From assembly GCF_002005225.1 (NCBI RefSeq), contig NZ_CP019724.1, positions 2,730,501 through 2,794,500 on the forward strand: a DNA stretch of 64,000 bases, in the 5' to 3' direction. Both the position numbers and the translations under genes were made by a program. Position 1 is the first letter of the stretch; every line of letters begins with the position of its first letter. Under the pieces are notes generated by a model that was not told the DNA's origin, ran no database searches, and was given only the letters and a program-made list of their open reading frames with translations. Positions 11,388 to 19,641 of the stretch are shown here, piece by piece. The DNA comes from Streptomyces pactum (GTDB lineage: Bacteria; Actinomycetota; Actinomycetes; Streptomycetales; Streptomycetaceae).

Positions 11388-12032
11388 ATGAGTCACACCC
11401 CCGGCGTCCGGCAGGCCCAGAAGCAGAAGACCCGGCAGGCGCTTTTGGACGCCGCCCTGGGGCTGCTGGAGGAGCAGAGCCTGAGCAGCCTGGGCCTGCG
11501 CGAGGTCACGCGCGCCGTGGGCGTCGCCCCGAGCGCCTTCTACCGGCACTTCCACTCCACCGCCGACCTCGGCGTGGCGCTGGTCGAGGAGGCGCTGGGC
11601 AGGCTGCACCCGATGATCCGGACCACGGTGGCGCCGGCCGAGGACAGCGATGAACGCATCGCCCGCGCGGTCGAGTTGATCGCCGGTCACGTGGCGGCGT
11701 ACCCCGCCCACGTCCGGTTCATCGCCCGCGAGCGGCACGGCGGGGTCCAGCCGGTGCGGGACGCCATACGCGAGCAACTGGCCCGGTTCGCCGAAGAGGT
11801 GAAGGCCGAGCTGGCCAAGGACCCGGTGTCGGCGGGCTGGAGCGACGCCGACCTGCTGATGCTCGCGGGTCTCTACGTCGACCAGATGCTCGTCACGGGC
11901 TCCCTGTTCCTGGAGGTCCTGGAGGTCCTGGAGACACCGGAGGCTGCGGACGAGGCACGCCGGCGCGCCGCCGACACCGCGACCCGCCAGATGCGACTGA
12001 TCAGCATCGGCCGCCGGCACTGGCTGGACTGA
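11388..12032 (+). CDS. TetR-family regulator resembling FabR
   Basis: 214 residues. The N-terminal helix-turn-helix reads TRQALLDAALGLLEEQSLSSLGLREV...GVAPSAFYRHF. The segments AQKQKTR, the HTH, RFIARERHGG and the C-terminal RQMRLISIG closely parallel E. coli FabR, the repressor of unsaturated fatty acid genes. Direct regulation of lipid genes here is inference: the divergent neighbours are two small membrane proteins of unknown role. No ribosome-binding site is visible before the ATG, so translation may be leaderless. Confidence 0.85.
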   Translation: MSHTPGVRQAQKQKTRQALLDAALGLLEEQSLSSLGLREVTRAVGVAPSAFYRHFHSTADLGVALVEEALGRLHPMIRTTVAPAEDSDERIARAVELIAGHVAAYPAHVRFIARERHGGVQPVRDAIREQLARFAEEVKAELAKDPVSAGWSDADLLMLAGLYVDQMLVTGSLFLEVLEVLETPEAADEARRRAADTATRQMRLISIGRRHWLD

Positions 12033-12188
12033 CGGTTCCCCGACCGCCGGCGGGCACGCCTCAGACCGGGACGCCGGACGCGGGCACGCCACCCACCGGG
12101 ACGCCGGAGGCGGACAGGGCCTCGACGTCCCGGTGGGTGGCACGGGCCGGTCTTCACGGGGCGCCGGCGCACCCCTGGGGTCCGCCGG

Positions 12189-13049
12189 TCAGCCGAGCCG
12201 GACCCGGGCCAGTTGGCGGGACTGGGCCACCAGGCGGTCGGCGCTGTCCCAGACCTCGGCGTCCTCCTCCAGGAAGCCGCCCGCGAGGTTGCGGGTGGTG
12301 ACGGAGACGCGCAGCGGTCCGGGCGCCGGGCGGCACCGCACGTGCGCGGTCAGCTCGACCGTCGGCACCCAGCCCTTGAGCCCGAGCTCGAAGGCGGTCG
12401 GGGGCAGCGCGTCCACCGCGAGGAGCATCGACAGGGGGTCGGCGTCGCGGCCGTCGGCGAGCCCGAACCAGGCCCGCATCTCGCCCCGGCCGGAGGGCCG
12501 GCCGAGCGCCCAGCCCAGCGTGGCGGGGTCCAGCCTGAGCATCAGCCGGTCGGTGATGGCCGAGCTGCCGTCGACGGGGGCGGGGCCGTCCTCCGTGCCG
12601 AAGCACTGGTCCATCGGCGCGATCGCGGGCGGCCGCGCCGAGGTGCGGACGTCGTCGGGCAGCGCGTCGAGGTCGCCGTAGGAGGCGAGGACGCGGATGC
12701 GCTCGACCTCGTTGCCCTCGTCGTCGTACTGGAAGAGGGAGGCCTGGCCGGTGGAGAGCGTGCGCCCCGTCCGGACGGTCTCCGTGCGCACGACCGCCGG
12801 CCCCGGCCGGGAGGCGGTGAGGTAGTGCGCCGAGATGGTGAAGGGGTCGGGATGCGGAAGGGCGTCCCCGAGGGCACGGCCCAGGACGGCCAGCAGATAG
12901 CCGCCGTTGACGGCGTTGATGATCGTCCAGCCGGCGGAGAGGTCGATGTCGTAGACACCCGGGGCGCGCCGGGTGACGGCGGTGTCCCGGTCGAACTCGC
13001 TGTCGCCGATGGTGGCCCGCGTGGCCGCTGCGGAGGCTGCTTCTGGCAT
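12189..13049 (-). CDS. Thioesterase-like (double hotdog) protein
   Basis: 286 residues from ATG at 13049; an earlier ATG at 13067 is possible. The first hotdog contains GWTIINAVNGGYLLAVLGRAL and DPFTISAHYLTASRPGPAVV. The second ends with GGFLEEDAEVWDSADRLVAQSRQLARVRLG. This is the tandem arrangement of acyl-CoA thioesterase-like (4HBT_3/TesB-like) proteins. The acyl substrate is unknown. It converges on the TetR gene and has no strong ribosome-binding site upstream. Confidence 0.78.
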   Translation of the reverse strand: MPEAASAAATRATIGDSEFDRDTAVTRRAPGVYDIDLSAGWTIINAVNGGYLLAVLGRALGDALPHPDPFTISAHYLTASRPGPAVVRTETVRTGRTLSTGQASLFQYDDEGNEVERIRVLASYGDLDALPDDVRTSARPPAIAPMDQCFGTEDGPAPVDGSSAITDRLMLRLDPATLGWALGRPSGRGEMRAWFGLADGRDADPLSMLLAVDALPPTAFELGLKGWVPTVELTAHVRCRPAPGPLRVSVTTRNLAGGFLEEDAEVWDSADRLVAQSRQLARVRLG

Positions 13050-13112
13050 GGATGCACGGTACAACACGAAACTACTAAGCGGTAGCTTTTTCTGTGGTCC
13101 CGGACCGGGATC

Positions 13113-13847
13113 TCATCCCCGCTCCCGGAGGTACGCCTCCAGTTCGGCGGCCCCCGTCAGCATCGCCCGTCCGCGCGCGGACACCCGGCCGTGCCAGTCG
13201 CGCAGGGTGGCCTCCAGCGGCTCCAGCCCACCGGCCGCCCGCACCTGCGCGATCACGGGGCCGATCTGCTCCAGCAGGTAGCCGCCCCGCCTGAGCTGGC
13301 GGGCCAGCCGGGCGTCCCGCACGTCGGCCTCGTCGTAGACGCGGTACCCGGTCAGCGGGTCGCGGCGCGGGCGCACCAGCCCGGCGCGCTCCCACTTGCG
13401 CAGTGTCGCGGGCCGGATGTCCAGCTCCGCCGCCAGCGGCCCGACGAACCTGCCGCCGGAACCCGGCGCCGCCGCCCCGGGCGCGGGCAGCGGGGTGGGC
13501 GCCAGGTCGCGCAGCGCCTCCTCCACGGCCCGGAGTGTGCGCCGGTCGTCGAGCAGTTGGGCGTGGCTCTCGTCGATGAGCCGGTACGCCTCGTCCACGG
13601 CACCCCGGTTCACGGCCCGCATGATCGACGCGGCCGGCTGGTGGCCGTGCCCGGGCACCAGGGCGAGGAACGCGTCCAGTGCCCGCGCGTGCAGTGGGGT
13701 GTAGGTGCGGTATCCGTGCGCCGTGCGGCCGGCGTCCGGGAGGATGCCGGCCTCCTCGTAGTTCCTGACGGCCTGCGTGGACAGTCCGTGCCGGCGTGCC
13801 AGGTCGACCGGCCTGAGCCTGTCACCACTTTGAAGCTTTCGCGCCAT
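13113..13847 (-). CDS. MerR-like regulator with two HTH segments (TioE family)
   Basis: 244 residues from ATG at 13847. The first MerR-type HTH reads RPVDLARRHGLSTQAVRNYEEAGILPDAGRTAHGYRTY. A second HTH-like block, LAAELDIRPATLRKWERAGLVRPRRDPLTGYRVYDEADV, lies about 130 residues later. This duplicated layout is that of TioE-type regulators found near antibiotic-related genes. It is divergent from an erythromycin-esterase homologue 58 bp away, with a clear dyad between them, so it probably controls that gene and itself. The inducer is unknown. Confidence 0.82.
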   Translation of the reverse strand: MARKLQSGDRLRPVDLARRHGLSTQAVRNYEEAGILPDAGRTAHGYRTYTPLHARALDAFLALVPGHGHQPAASIMRAVNRGAVDEAYRLIDESHAQLLDDRRTLRAVEEALRDLAPTPLPAPGAAAPGSGGRFVGPLAAELDIRPATLRKWERAGLVRPRRDPLTGYRVYDEADVRDARLARQLRRGGYLLEQIGPVIAQVRAAGGLEPLEATLRDWHGRVSARGRAMLTGAAELEAYLRERG

Positions 13848-13870
13848 GGTCAGGACGATATCGCTCGGAA

Positions 13871-13904
13871 CCTTCAACCGAAAGTTCAACGATAGCGTTG
13901 AAGG
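13871..13904. promoter_or_regulatory. Operator-like dyad between MerR and esterase genes
   Basis: CCTTCAAC (13871-13878) and GTTGAAGG (13897-13904) form a dyad with an 18-bp centre. TTCAAC also recurs directly at 13885-13890, so the three half-sites are spaced exactly 12 bp apart. The right arm overlaps the AAGG just upstream of the esterase ATG at 13906. Confidence 0.55.
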
Positions 13905-13905
13905 C

Positions 13906-15126
13906 ATGGCTACCGACATCGAAGACACCGTCCGTCCCGTCGAGGCCGCCGCCGTCATGGGGCTGCTCCCTGCCCGGCCCAGGCTGCTCGCCCTGGGCGA
14001 GCCCACCCACGGCGAGGACGCCCTGCTCGAGGTGCGCAACGAACTGTTCCGGCAACTCGTCGAACAGCACGGCTACCGGACGATCGCGATCGAGAGCGAC
14101 TGCCTGATGGGCCTGGTCGTGGACGACTACGTCACCTCGGGCAGGGGCACCCTCGACGAGGTCATGGAGCACGGTTTCAGCCACGGGTTCGGCGCGTCCG
14201 CGGCCAACCGCGAGCTCGTCCGCTGGATGCGCGCCCACAACGAGCGCGTCGGCGACGCCGGCCGGCCGGCGTCCGAGCGGCTCCGCTTCGCCGGTTTCGA
14301 CGGACCACTGGAGATCACCGGCGCCGCGAGCCCCCGGCAGGCCCTGACCGCGCTGCACGGCTACCTCTCGGCCCGGGTGGACGCGGATCTGCTCCCCTGC
14401 ACCGCCGAGGTACTCGACCGCCTGCTCGGCGCCGACGACCGGTGGGCCGAGCCCGCCGCGATGACGGACCCGGCCCGGTCCGTGGGCCGGTCGGCCGAGG
14501 CCGGGGAGCTGCGGACGCTCGCCGACGACCTGGTCTCGCTGCTCGACGAGCACACGCCGCACCTGCTCGCGGCGACCTCGCGGGACGACTGGGACCGGGC
14601 ACGCCTCCACGGGCGCACCGCGACCGGCCTCCTGCGCTACCACCGCTGGATGGCCGACACCTCACCGGCGCGCATGAACCGGCTGCTGGGTCTGCGGGAC
14701 CGGATGATGGCCGACAACCTCCTCGCGCTCGCCGCTCGGGGCCCGGCGTTGGTCCACGCGCAGAACGCCCATTTCCAGCGGGTGAAGAGCACGATGCGGA
14801 TGTGGCAGGGGCCGGTGGAGTGGTGGAGCGCCGGTGCGCTGGTGAGCGCCCGGCTCGGTGCGGAGTACGCCTTCGTGGCCACGGCCCTCGGCACGATCCG
14901 GCACCAGGGCGTGGACGCCCCGCCACCGGAGACCGTCGAGGGACTCCTGTACGCGCTCCCTCGGGACCGGTGCGTCGTCGACGTCTCCCGGCTGACCGCC
15001 GCGCTCGGCGACCCGCGGCCCGCGCCCCGCGTGTCCCCCTGGTTCGGCTACGCCTCGCTCGACCCGGCCCACCTGGCCGCGATCGACGGGTTGCTGTTCG
15101 TCAAGGACGTCCCGGACACGGCCTAG
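13906..15126 (+). CDS. Erythromycin esterase-family protein
   Basis: 406 residues from ATG at 13906. The in-frame ATG at 13846 lies across the operator and the divergent gene start and is rejected. Motifs of the EreA/EreB-like superfamily are visible: LALGEPTHGEDALLEVR with the conserved Glu and His, TIAIESD with the second Glu, and VHAQNAHFQR with the late catalytic His. Family members hydrolyse macrolide lactones, but many homologues have unknown substrates. Divergent pairing with a TioE-like regulator suggests inducible expression. Confidence 0.85.
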   Translation: MATDIEDTVRPVEAAAVMGLLPARPRLLALGEPTHGEDALLEVRNELFRQLVEQHGYRTIAIESDCLMGLVVDDYVTSGRGTLDEVMEHGFSHGFGASAANRELVRWMRAHNERVGDAGRPASERLRFAGFDGPLEITGAASPRQALTALHGYLSARVDADLLPCTAEVLDRLLGADDRWAEPAAMTDPARSVGRSAEAGELRTLADDLVSLLDEHTPHLLAATSRDDWDRARLHGRTATGLLRYHRWMADTSPARMNRLLGLRDRMMADNLLALAARGPALVHAQNAHFQRVKSTMRMWQGPVEWWSAGALVSARLGAEYAFVATALGTIRHQGVDAPPPETVEGLLYALPRDRCVVDVSRLTAALGDPRPAPRVSPWFGYASLDPAHLAAIDGLLFVKDVPDTA

Positions 15127-15150
15127 GGACGTAGTCGGGAGCCCCGGGCC

Positions 15151-15810
15151 TCACTCCCCCTCCGACACCGTCGACCGCCGGTTCCAGGCGCGCGGCGCCC
15201 GCCAGTGGAACCGCAGGGCGAGCAGCCGCAGGACGAAGGCCGTGACGACCGCGAGCCCGGTGGTGAATGAGGTGAGGGCGTCGTAGCGGATGCACAGGGC
15301 CACCATGGTGGCGCCGACGATCGCCGGGACGGCGTACAGGTCGCGGTCCCAGCGCAGCAGCGAGGGCACCTCGTTGGCCAGCACGTCCCGCAGTACGCCG
15401 CCGCCCACGGCGGTGGCCAGGCCCAGGCAGGCGGAGGCGGTCAGGCCGAGCCCGTAGTCGTACGCCTTGGTCGTGCCGGCGACGCAGAACAGGCCGAGGC
15501 CGGCCGCGTCGAAGATGTTCACGCCGGTCTGGAGGCGCTCCACGTGGGGGTGGAGGAAGAAGACCAGCAGGGTGGCGAAGAGCGGGGTGATGAAGTACCC
15601 CAGGTCCGTGAAGGCCGCGGGCGGTACGGCACCGATGACCAGGTCACGGAAGAGCCCGCCGCCCAGCGCGGTGACCTCGGCGAGGACGGCGATGCCGAAG
15701 ACGTCGAAGTTCTTGCGTACGGCCAGCAGCGCGCCGGAGATGGCGAAGACGAAGATGCCGATCAGGTCGAGCGTGTGCTGGACGGTGGGGCTGAAGAGTT
15801 GCTCGTACAC
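15151..15810 (-). CDS. TRIC-family (UPF0126/YicG-like) membrane protein
   Basis: 219 residues from GTG at 15810. About seven hydrophobic segments form two inverted halves, each marked by the family signature: GGGLFRDLVIG in the first and GGGVLRDVLANEVP in the second. Bacterial TRIC-like proteins form trimeric cation channels, and some members have been proposed as glycine exporters. Which applies here is not decidable. It converges on the esterase gene and lies downstream of the oligopeptide transporter operon, separated by a strong hairpin. Confidence 0.85.
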   Translation of the reverse strand: MYEQLFSPTVQHTLDLIGIFVFAISGALLAVRKNFDVFGIAVLAEVTALGGGLFRDLVIGAVPPAAFTDLGYFITPLFATLLVFFLHPHVERLQTGVNIFDAAGLGLFCVAGTTKAYDYGLGLTASACLGLATAVGGGVLRDVLANEVPSLLRWDRDLYAVPAIVGATMVALCIRYDALTSFTTGLAVVTAFVLRLLALRFHWRAPRAWNRRSTVSEGE

Positions 15811-15826
15811 CCCGCCATTCTCACCT

Positions 15827-15871
15827 GCCGGTGAGCCCCCGCCTCACGAACGAAGGCGGGGGCTCACCGGC
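15827..15871 (-). terminator. Strong terminator hairpin of the oligopeptide transporter operon
   Basis: An 18-bp stem pairs 15827-15844 with 15854-15871 around a 9-nt loop, with the core GAGCCCCCGCC/GGCGGGGGCTC. It lies 12 bp beyond the stop codon of the last operon gene. Confidence 0.8.
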
Positions 15872-15882
15872 GCGGGACGAGC

Positions 15883-17412
15883 TCACTTCCCCTTGGCGGG
15901 AGGCTCCTCGTCGGTGCCCTCGGCGGTACCGGCGTCCGCGGCCGGACCGTCGTCTTCGACCGCACCGGCGTCCTCGGCCGGACCGTCGTCCCCGGCGGGT
16001 TCGGCGTCCTCGGCGGATTCCGAGCCCCCAGCCGACTTGGTGCCCTCGGCCGACTTGCTGCCCTCGGCCGAACCGGCGTCCTCGGCCGAACCGTCGTCCT
16101 CGGCAGACTCCTCGCCCTTGGCAGGCTCCGTGCCCTCGGCAGGCTCCGGGCCCTCAGCCGACTTGGTGCCCCCGGCCGGCTCCGTGCCGGGCTCGGTCTC
16201 CGCCGCGTCGACCTCCGCGGCGACCGCCGCCGAGGTCTGCGCCGACTCGGTCAGGGCCTTCTCGGACACCAGCTCCGCCGCCTCCTTGGCGTCGGAGAGC
16301 AGGACGACGTCCTGCGGGGCCTGGTCCTCGAAGTTCTCCGGGTGGTGGCAGGCCACCTGCTGGCCGGGACGCAGCTCCTTCAGCGGCGGCTCGGTCGTCG
16401 TGCAGACCTGCGTCGCCTTCCAGCACCGGGTGTGGAAGCGGCACCCGCTCGGCGGGGCGATCGGCGAGGGCACGTCGCCCTTGAGCAGGATGCGCTCGCT
16501 CTTGGCCGACTTGCGGGACGGGTCCGGGATCGGGACCGCCGACATCAGCGCCTTGGTGTACGGGTGCATCGGCGTCTTGTAGAGCAGGTCGCGGTCGGCC
16601 AGCTCCATGATCTTGCCGAGGTACATCACCGCGATCCGGTCCGAGACGTGCCGGACGACGGACAGGTCGTGCGCGATGATCACGTACGTCAGGCCCAGCT
16701 CCTGCTGGAGGTCGTCGAGCAGGTTGACGACCTGGGCCTGGATCGACACGTCGAGCGCGGAGACCGGCTCGTCGGCCACGACCAGCTTCGGGTTGAGCGC
16801 GAGCGCGCGGGCGATGCCGATGCGCTGGCGCTGACCGCCGGAGAACTCGTGCGGGTAGCGGTTGTAGTGCTCGGGGTTGAGACCGACCACCGACAGCAGC
16901 CGCTGCACCTCCTTCTTGACCCCGCCCTCGGGCTCGACGCCCTGGAGCTTGAAGGGGGCGCTGATGATCGTGCCGATGGTGTGGCGCGGGTTCAGCGAGG
17001 AGTACGGGTCCTGGAAGATCATCTGCACGTCGCGGCGCAGCGGACGCATGCCGCCGACCCCGAGGTGGGTGATGTCCTTGCCCTGGAACTCGACCTTGCC
17101 GGCGGTCGGCTCCAGGAGCCGGGTGATCAGCCGGCCCATGGTCGACTTGCCGCAGCCCGACTCGCCCACGACACCGAGGGTCTCGCCGGACCGGACCTCG
17201 AAGTCGATGCCGTCGACGGCGCGCACCGCGCCGACCTGGCGCTGCAGCAGGCCCTTCTTGATCGGGAAGTGCTTCTGCAGCCCGGTCACCTTCAGCAGGG
17301 TCTCGCCGGGGGCGGCGTCCTTGGTGAGGGTGGCGGTGCCGGCGGCCTCGCTCTGTGTGCCGTCGCTCTGCGCAGGGATGGCCACTGCTTCGTCCTTGGC
17401 GTTCTCGCTCAC
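15883..17412 (-). CDS. Oligopeptide ABC transporter ATPase (DppF/OppF type) with acidic repeat tail
   Basis: 509 residues from GTG at 17412, whose codon overlaps the preceding gene's stop as GTGA. The ATPase core has Walker [10 protein letters not shown], signature [15 protein letters not shown], Walker [12 protein letters not shown] and the oligopeptide-transporter C-domain with the cysteine-rich [16 protein letters not shown] (an Fe-S-like motif in this family). After about residue 399 a low-complexity acidic tail follows, with fifteen phased hexapeptides. Typical family members end near 330-400 residues, so the tail is additional. It powers peptide uptake together with the DppD-type subunit upstream. 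Confidence 0.93.
   Translation of the reverse strand: MSENAKDEAVAIPAQSDGTQSEAAGTATLTKDAAPGETLLKVTGLQKHFPIKKGLLQRQVGAVRAVDGIDFEVRSGETLGVVGESGCGKSTMGRLITRLLEPTAGKVEFQGKDITHLGVGGMRPLRRDVQMIFQDPYSSLNPRHTIGTIISAPFKLQGVEPEGGVKKEVQRLLSVVGLNPEHYNRYPHEFSGGQRQRIGIARALALNPKLVVADEPVSALDVSIQAQVVNLLDDLQQELGLTYVIIAHDLSVVRHVSDRIAVMYLGKIMELADRDLLYKTPMHPYTKALMSAVPIPDPSRKSAKSERILLKGDVPSPIAPPSGCRFHTRCWKATQVCTTTEPPLKELRPGQQVACHHPENFEDQAPQDVVLLSDAKEAAELVSEKALTESAQTSAAVAAEVDAAETEPGTEPAGGTKSAEGPEPAEGTEPAKGEESAEDDGSAEDAGSAEGSKSAEGTKSAGGSESAEDAEPAGDDGPAEDAGAVEDDGPAADAGTAEGTDEEPPAKGK
15916..16185 (-). repeat. In-gene 18-bp minisatellite encoding 15 hexapeptides
   Basis: Fifteen consecutive six-residue units with the pattern x-x-[S/P/A/T]-[A/V]-[E/G/K/A]-[D/G] fill 270 bp without phase loss, for example [36 protein letters not shown]. 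The DNA shows a matching 18-bp period built on CTCGGC. Units are degenerate, so this is an old or drifting array. Confidence 0.85.
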
Positions 17413-18506
17413 AGCTTCGGCGCAATCTCTTCGGTCCAGATACGCTCCCGCTGCTCCTGCGACATGTGGCAGGCGGCCCAGTGCTTGCTGCCGACCTCGG
17501 TCAGCTCGGGGCGGACCGTGCGGGTGACGTCGTCCTTGGGCACGTCGGCGTACGGGCAGCGCGGGTTGAAGGCGCAGCCGGACGGCAGGTTGATGAGAGA
17601 GGGCGGGGAGCCCTTGACCGGGATGAGGCGTTCCTGCTGGTCGCGGTCGAGCCGCGGCATCGAGCCGAGCAGGCCCCAGGTGTAGGGGTGCCGGGGCTCG
17701 TAGAACACCTTCTCCGCCGGGCCCCGCTCCACGCACCGGCCGCCGTACATCACCAGGAGGTCGTCGGCCAGTTCGGCGACTACGCCCAGGTCGTGGGTGA
17801 TGATGATGACCGCGGAGCCGAACTCCGTCTGCAGGTCGCGGATGAGGTCGAGGATCTGCGCCTGGACCGTCACGTCCAGGGCGGTCGTCGGCTCGTCCGC
17901 GATGAGCAGCTCGGGGTTGTTGACCAGCGACATCGCGATCATCGCGCGCTGGCGCATACCGCCGGAGAACTCGTGCGGGTAGCTGTCCACCCGCTTGTCC
18001 GGCTGGGGGATGCCGACGCGGTCGAGCATCTCCACGGCACGGCGCTTGGCGGTCTTCTTGTCCACGTCGTGGTGGATGCGGTACGCCTCCACGATCTGCT
18101 GGCCGATCGTGTAGTACGGGTGCAGCGCGGACAGCGGATCCTGGAAGATCATCGCCATCTCGCGGCCGCGCAGCTTGCGCACGTGGTCGGGGTCGGCGGA
18201 CAGCAGCTCGGTGCCGTCCAGCCAGATCTCGCCCGATATCTGAGCCTTGCGCCTGCCGTACTGGCCGGCGGTGTGCAGGCCCATGATGCCGAGCGAGGTC
18301 ACCGACTTCCCGGAGCCGGACTCGCCCACGATGCCGAGGGTCTTGCCCTTCTCCAACTGGAAGCTGAGCCCGTCCACGGACTTGACCAGGCCGTCGTCGG
18401 TCGGGAAGTGCACCTTGAGGTCGCGTACTTCCAGGAAGGCGCTCGGCGCGGGCGAGGTGCCGATGGGCTCGCCCACGGCCGCTCCGCTCTTGCTCAGGTC
18501 GGTCAT
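17409..18506 (-). CDS. Oligopeptide ABC transporter ATPase (DppD/OppD type)
   Basis: 365 residues from ATG at 18506, which overlaps the stop of the permease gene as ATGA. It carries Walker [10 protein letters not shown], signature [16 protein letters not shown], Walker [15 protein letters not shown], and the family C-terminus [13 protein letters not shown]. It pairs with the downstream DppF-type ATPase to energise the two permeases. The N-terminal 25 residues ([18 protein letters not shown]) are a non-conserved lead. Confidence 0.95.
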   Translation of the reverse strand: MTDLSKSGAAVGEPIGTSPAPSAFLEVRDLKVHFPTDDGLVKSVDGLSFQLEKGKTLGIVGESGSGKSVTSLGIMGLHTAGQYGRRKAQISGEIWLDGTELLSADPDHVRKLRGREMAMIFQDPLSALHPYYTIGQQIVEAYRIHHDVDKKTAKRRAVEMLDRVGIPQPDKRVDSYPHEFSGGMRQRAMIAMSLVNNPELLIADEPTTALDVTVQAQILDLIRDLQTEFGSAVIIITHDLGVVAELADDLLVMYGGRCVERGPAEKVFYEPRHPYTWGLLGSMPRLDRDQQERLIPVKGSPPSLINLPSGCAFNPRCPYADVPKDDVTRTVRPELTEVGSKHWAACHMSQEQRERIWTEEIAPKL

Positions 18507-19501
18507 GCGAGCCTCACTCGGGGGTCGATCACGGCGTACAGGATGTCCACCACGAGGTTGGCGATCAGCACCGCGAGAGAAGTGATCAGGACGACGCCCA
18601 GGATAAAGGGCAGGTCCTGGTTCTGGATCGCGTCCAGAACCTTCTGGCCGAGGCCGGGGAGGCTGAACGTGGTCTCGGTCAGGATCGCGCCGCCCATGAG
18701 GGCGCCGAGGTCCATGCCGAGCATGGTGAGCAGCGGGGTCAGGGTCGACCGCATGGCGTGCTTGCGGATGACGACCTGTTCCTTGAGGCCCTTGGCACGC
18801 GCGGTGCGGATGTAGTCCTCGCCGAGGATCTCCATCATCGTGGCCCGGGTGATGCGGGCGTACATCGCGGCGTACAGGAAGGCCAGGGTGACCCAGGGCA
18901 GGATCATGCCGCCGAGCCAGCCGGAGAGGCTGTCCTCCAGGGGCACGAACTCGGCGTTGATCCACCCCAGACCGTGGGAGAAGATCGCCAGGCTGAGCAG
19001 GCCGGTGAAGTAGATGGGCAGGGAGACACCCGACAGCGCGACGACCATCGCGCCGCGGTCCCACAGGGTGCCCCGCTTGAGCGCGGAGAGCACACCGGCG
19101 GCGAGGCCGAAGATCAGCCACAGGACGGCCGCACCGAGCGCGAGAGCCAGGGTCACCGGGAAACGCTCGGTCAGCACCGGCCAGACGGCCTGTTCGGTAC
19201 GGAAGGAGTAACCGAAGCACGGCGCGGAGCAGTTGGTGACGTCACCACCGGCCGCGTAGGTGCGGCCCGCGAAGATGCCCTTGAAGAACTCCCAGGCCTG
19301 GACGAAGACCGGGTCGCTCAGACCCAGCTTCTGTCGCACACCCTCCACGGCGGCGGGGTCCGCCTGCTTGCCCACGAAGCTCAGGGCGACGTCGACGCCG
19401 GCCCACTTGGGGACGAGGAAGAAGATGCCGAAGACCACCAGAATGATGACCACCAGCATCACTGCGGCGGCGAACAGCCGCCTGATGAGATAAGCGAGCA
19501 C
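18503..19501 (-). CDS. Oligopeptide ABC transporter permease (DppB/OppB type)
   Basis: 332 residues from GTG at 19501. It begins with the family start [35 protein letters not shown] and has about six membrane segments. The cytoplasmic coupling helix reads [34 protein letters not shown]. It ends with [16 protein letters not shown] large loop (about residues 50-100) contains a [14 protein letters not shown] segment outside the membrane. The gene ends in an ATGA overlap with the DppD-type ATPase. Confidence 0.94.
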   Translation of the reverse strand: MLAYLIRRLFAAAVMLVVIILVVFGIFFLVPKWAGVDVALSFVGKQADPAAVEGVRQKLGLSDPVFVQAWEFFKGIFAGRTYAAGGDVTNCSAPCFGYSFRTEQAVWPVLTERFPVTLALALGAAVLWLIFGLAAGVLSALKRGTLWDRGAMVVALSGVSLPIYFTGLLSLAIFSHGLGWINAEFVPLEDSLSGWLGGMILPWVTLAFLYAAMYARITRATMMEILGEDYIRTARAKGLKEQVVIRKHAMRSTLTPLLTMLGMDLGALMGGAILTETTFSLPGLGQKVLDAIQNQDLPFILGVVLITSLAVLIANLVVDILYAVIDPRVRLA

Positions 19502-19525
19502 GGGTTGCGGCCCGCTGCGGACCGC

Positions 19526-19584
19526 GGGCCGCCGGAGGGGGTACCTCCCACGCCTTGTGGGCGGTGGGGGACTTCCGGCGGCCC
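19526..19584 (-). repeat. Intercistronic REP-like nested hairpin
   Basis: GGGCCGCCGGA (19526-19536) pairs with TCCGGCGGCCC (19574-19584). The interior holds the GGGGGTACCTCCCACGCC type sequence with a CCCAC/GTGGG inner stem. It sits between the binding-protein and permease genes, where it could lower expression of downstream genes relative to the binding protein. Similar sequences recur between Streptomyces genes. Confidence 0.6.
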
Positions 19585-19641
19585 ACGGTCACGCCGCGCC
19601 GGCCTTCACCTGCCTTTCGTGCCGTACGGCGGGTGTACCGG

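Noticed and set aside
13846..13905. An upstream ATG extending the esterase by 20 residues
   Set aside because: It lies beyond the operator dyad at the divergent start; the ATG at 13906 has AAGG just before it and a family-like N-terminus.
15916..16185. The 18-bp repeat array as a possible CRISPR
   Set aside because: Units are contiguous without spacers, in frame, and encode hexapeptides.
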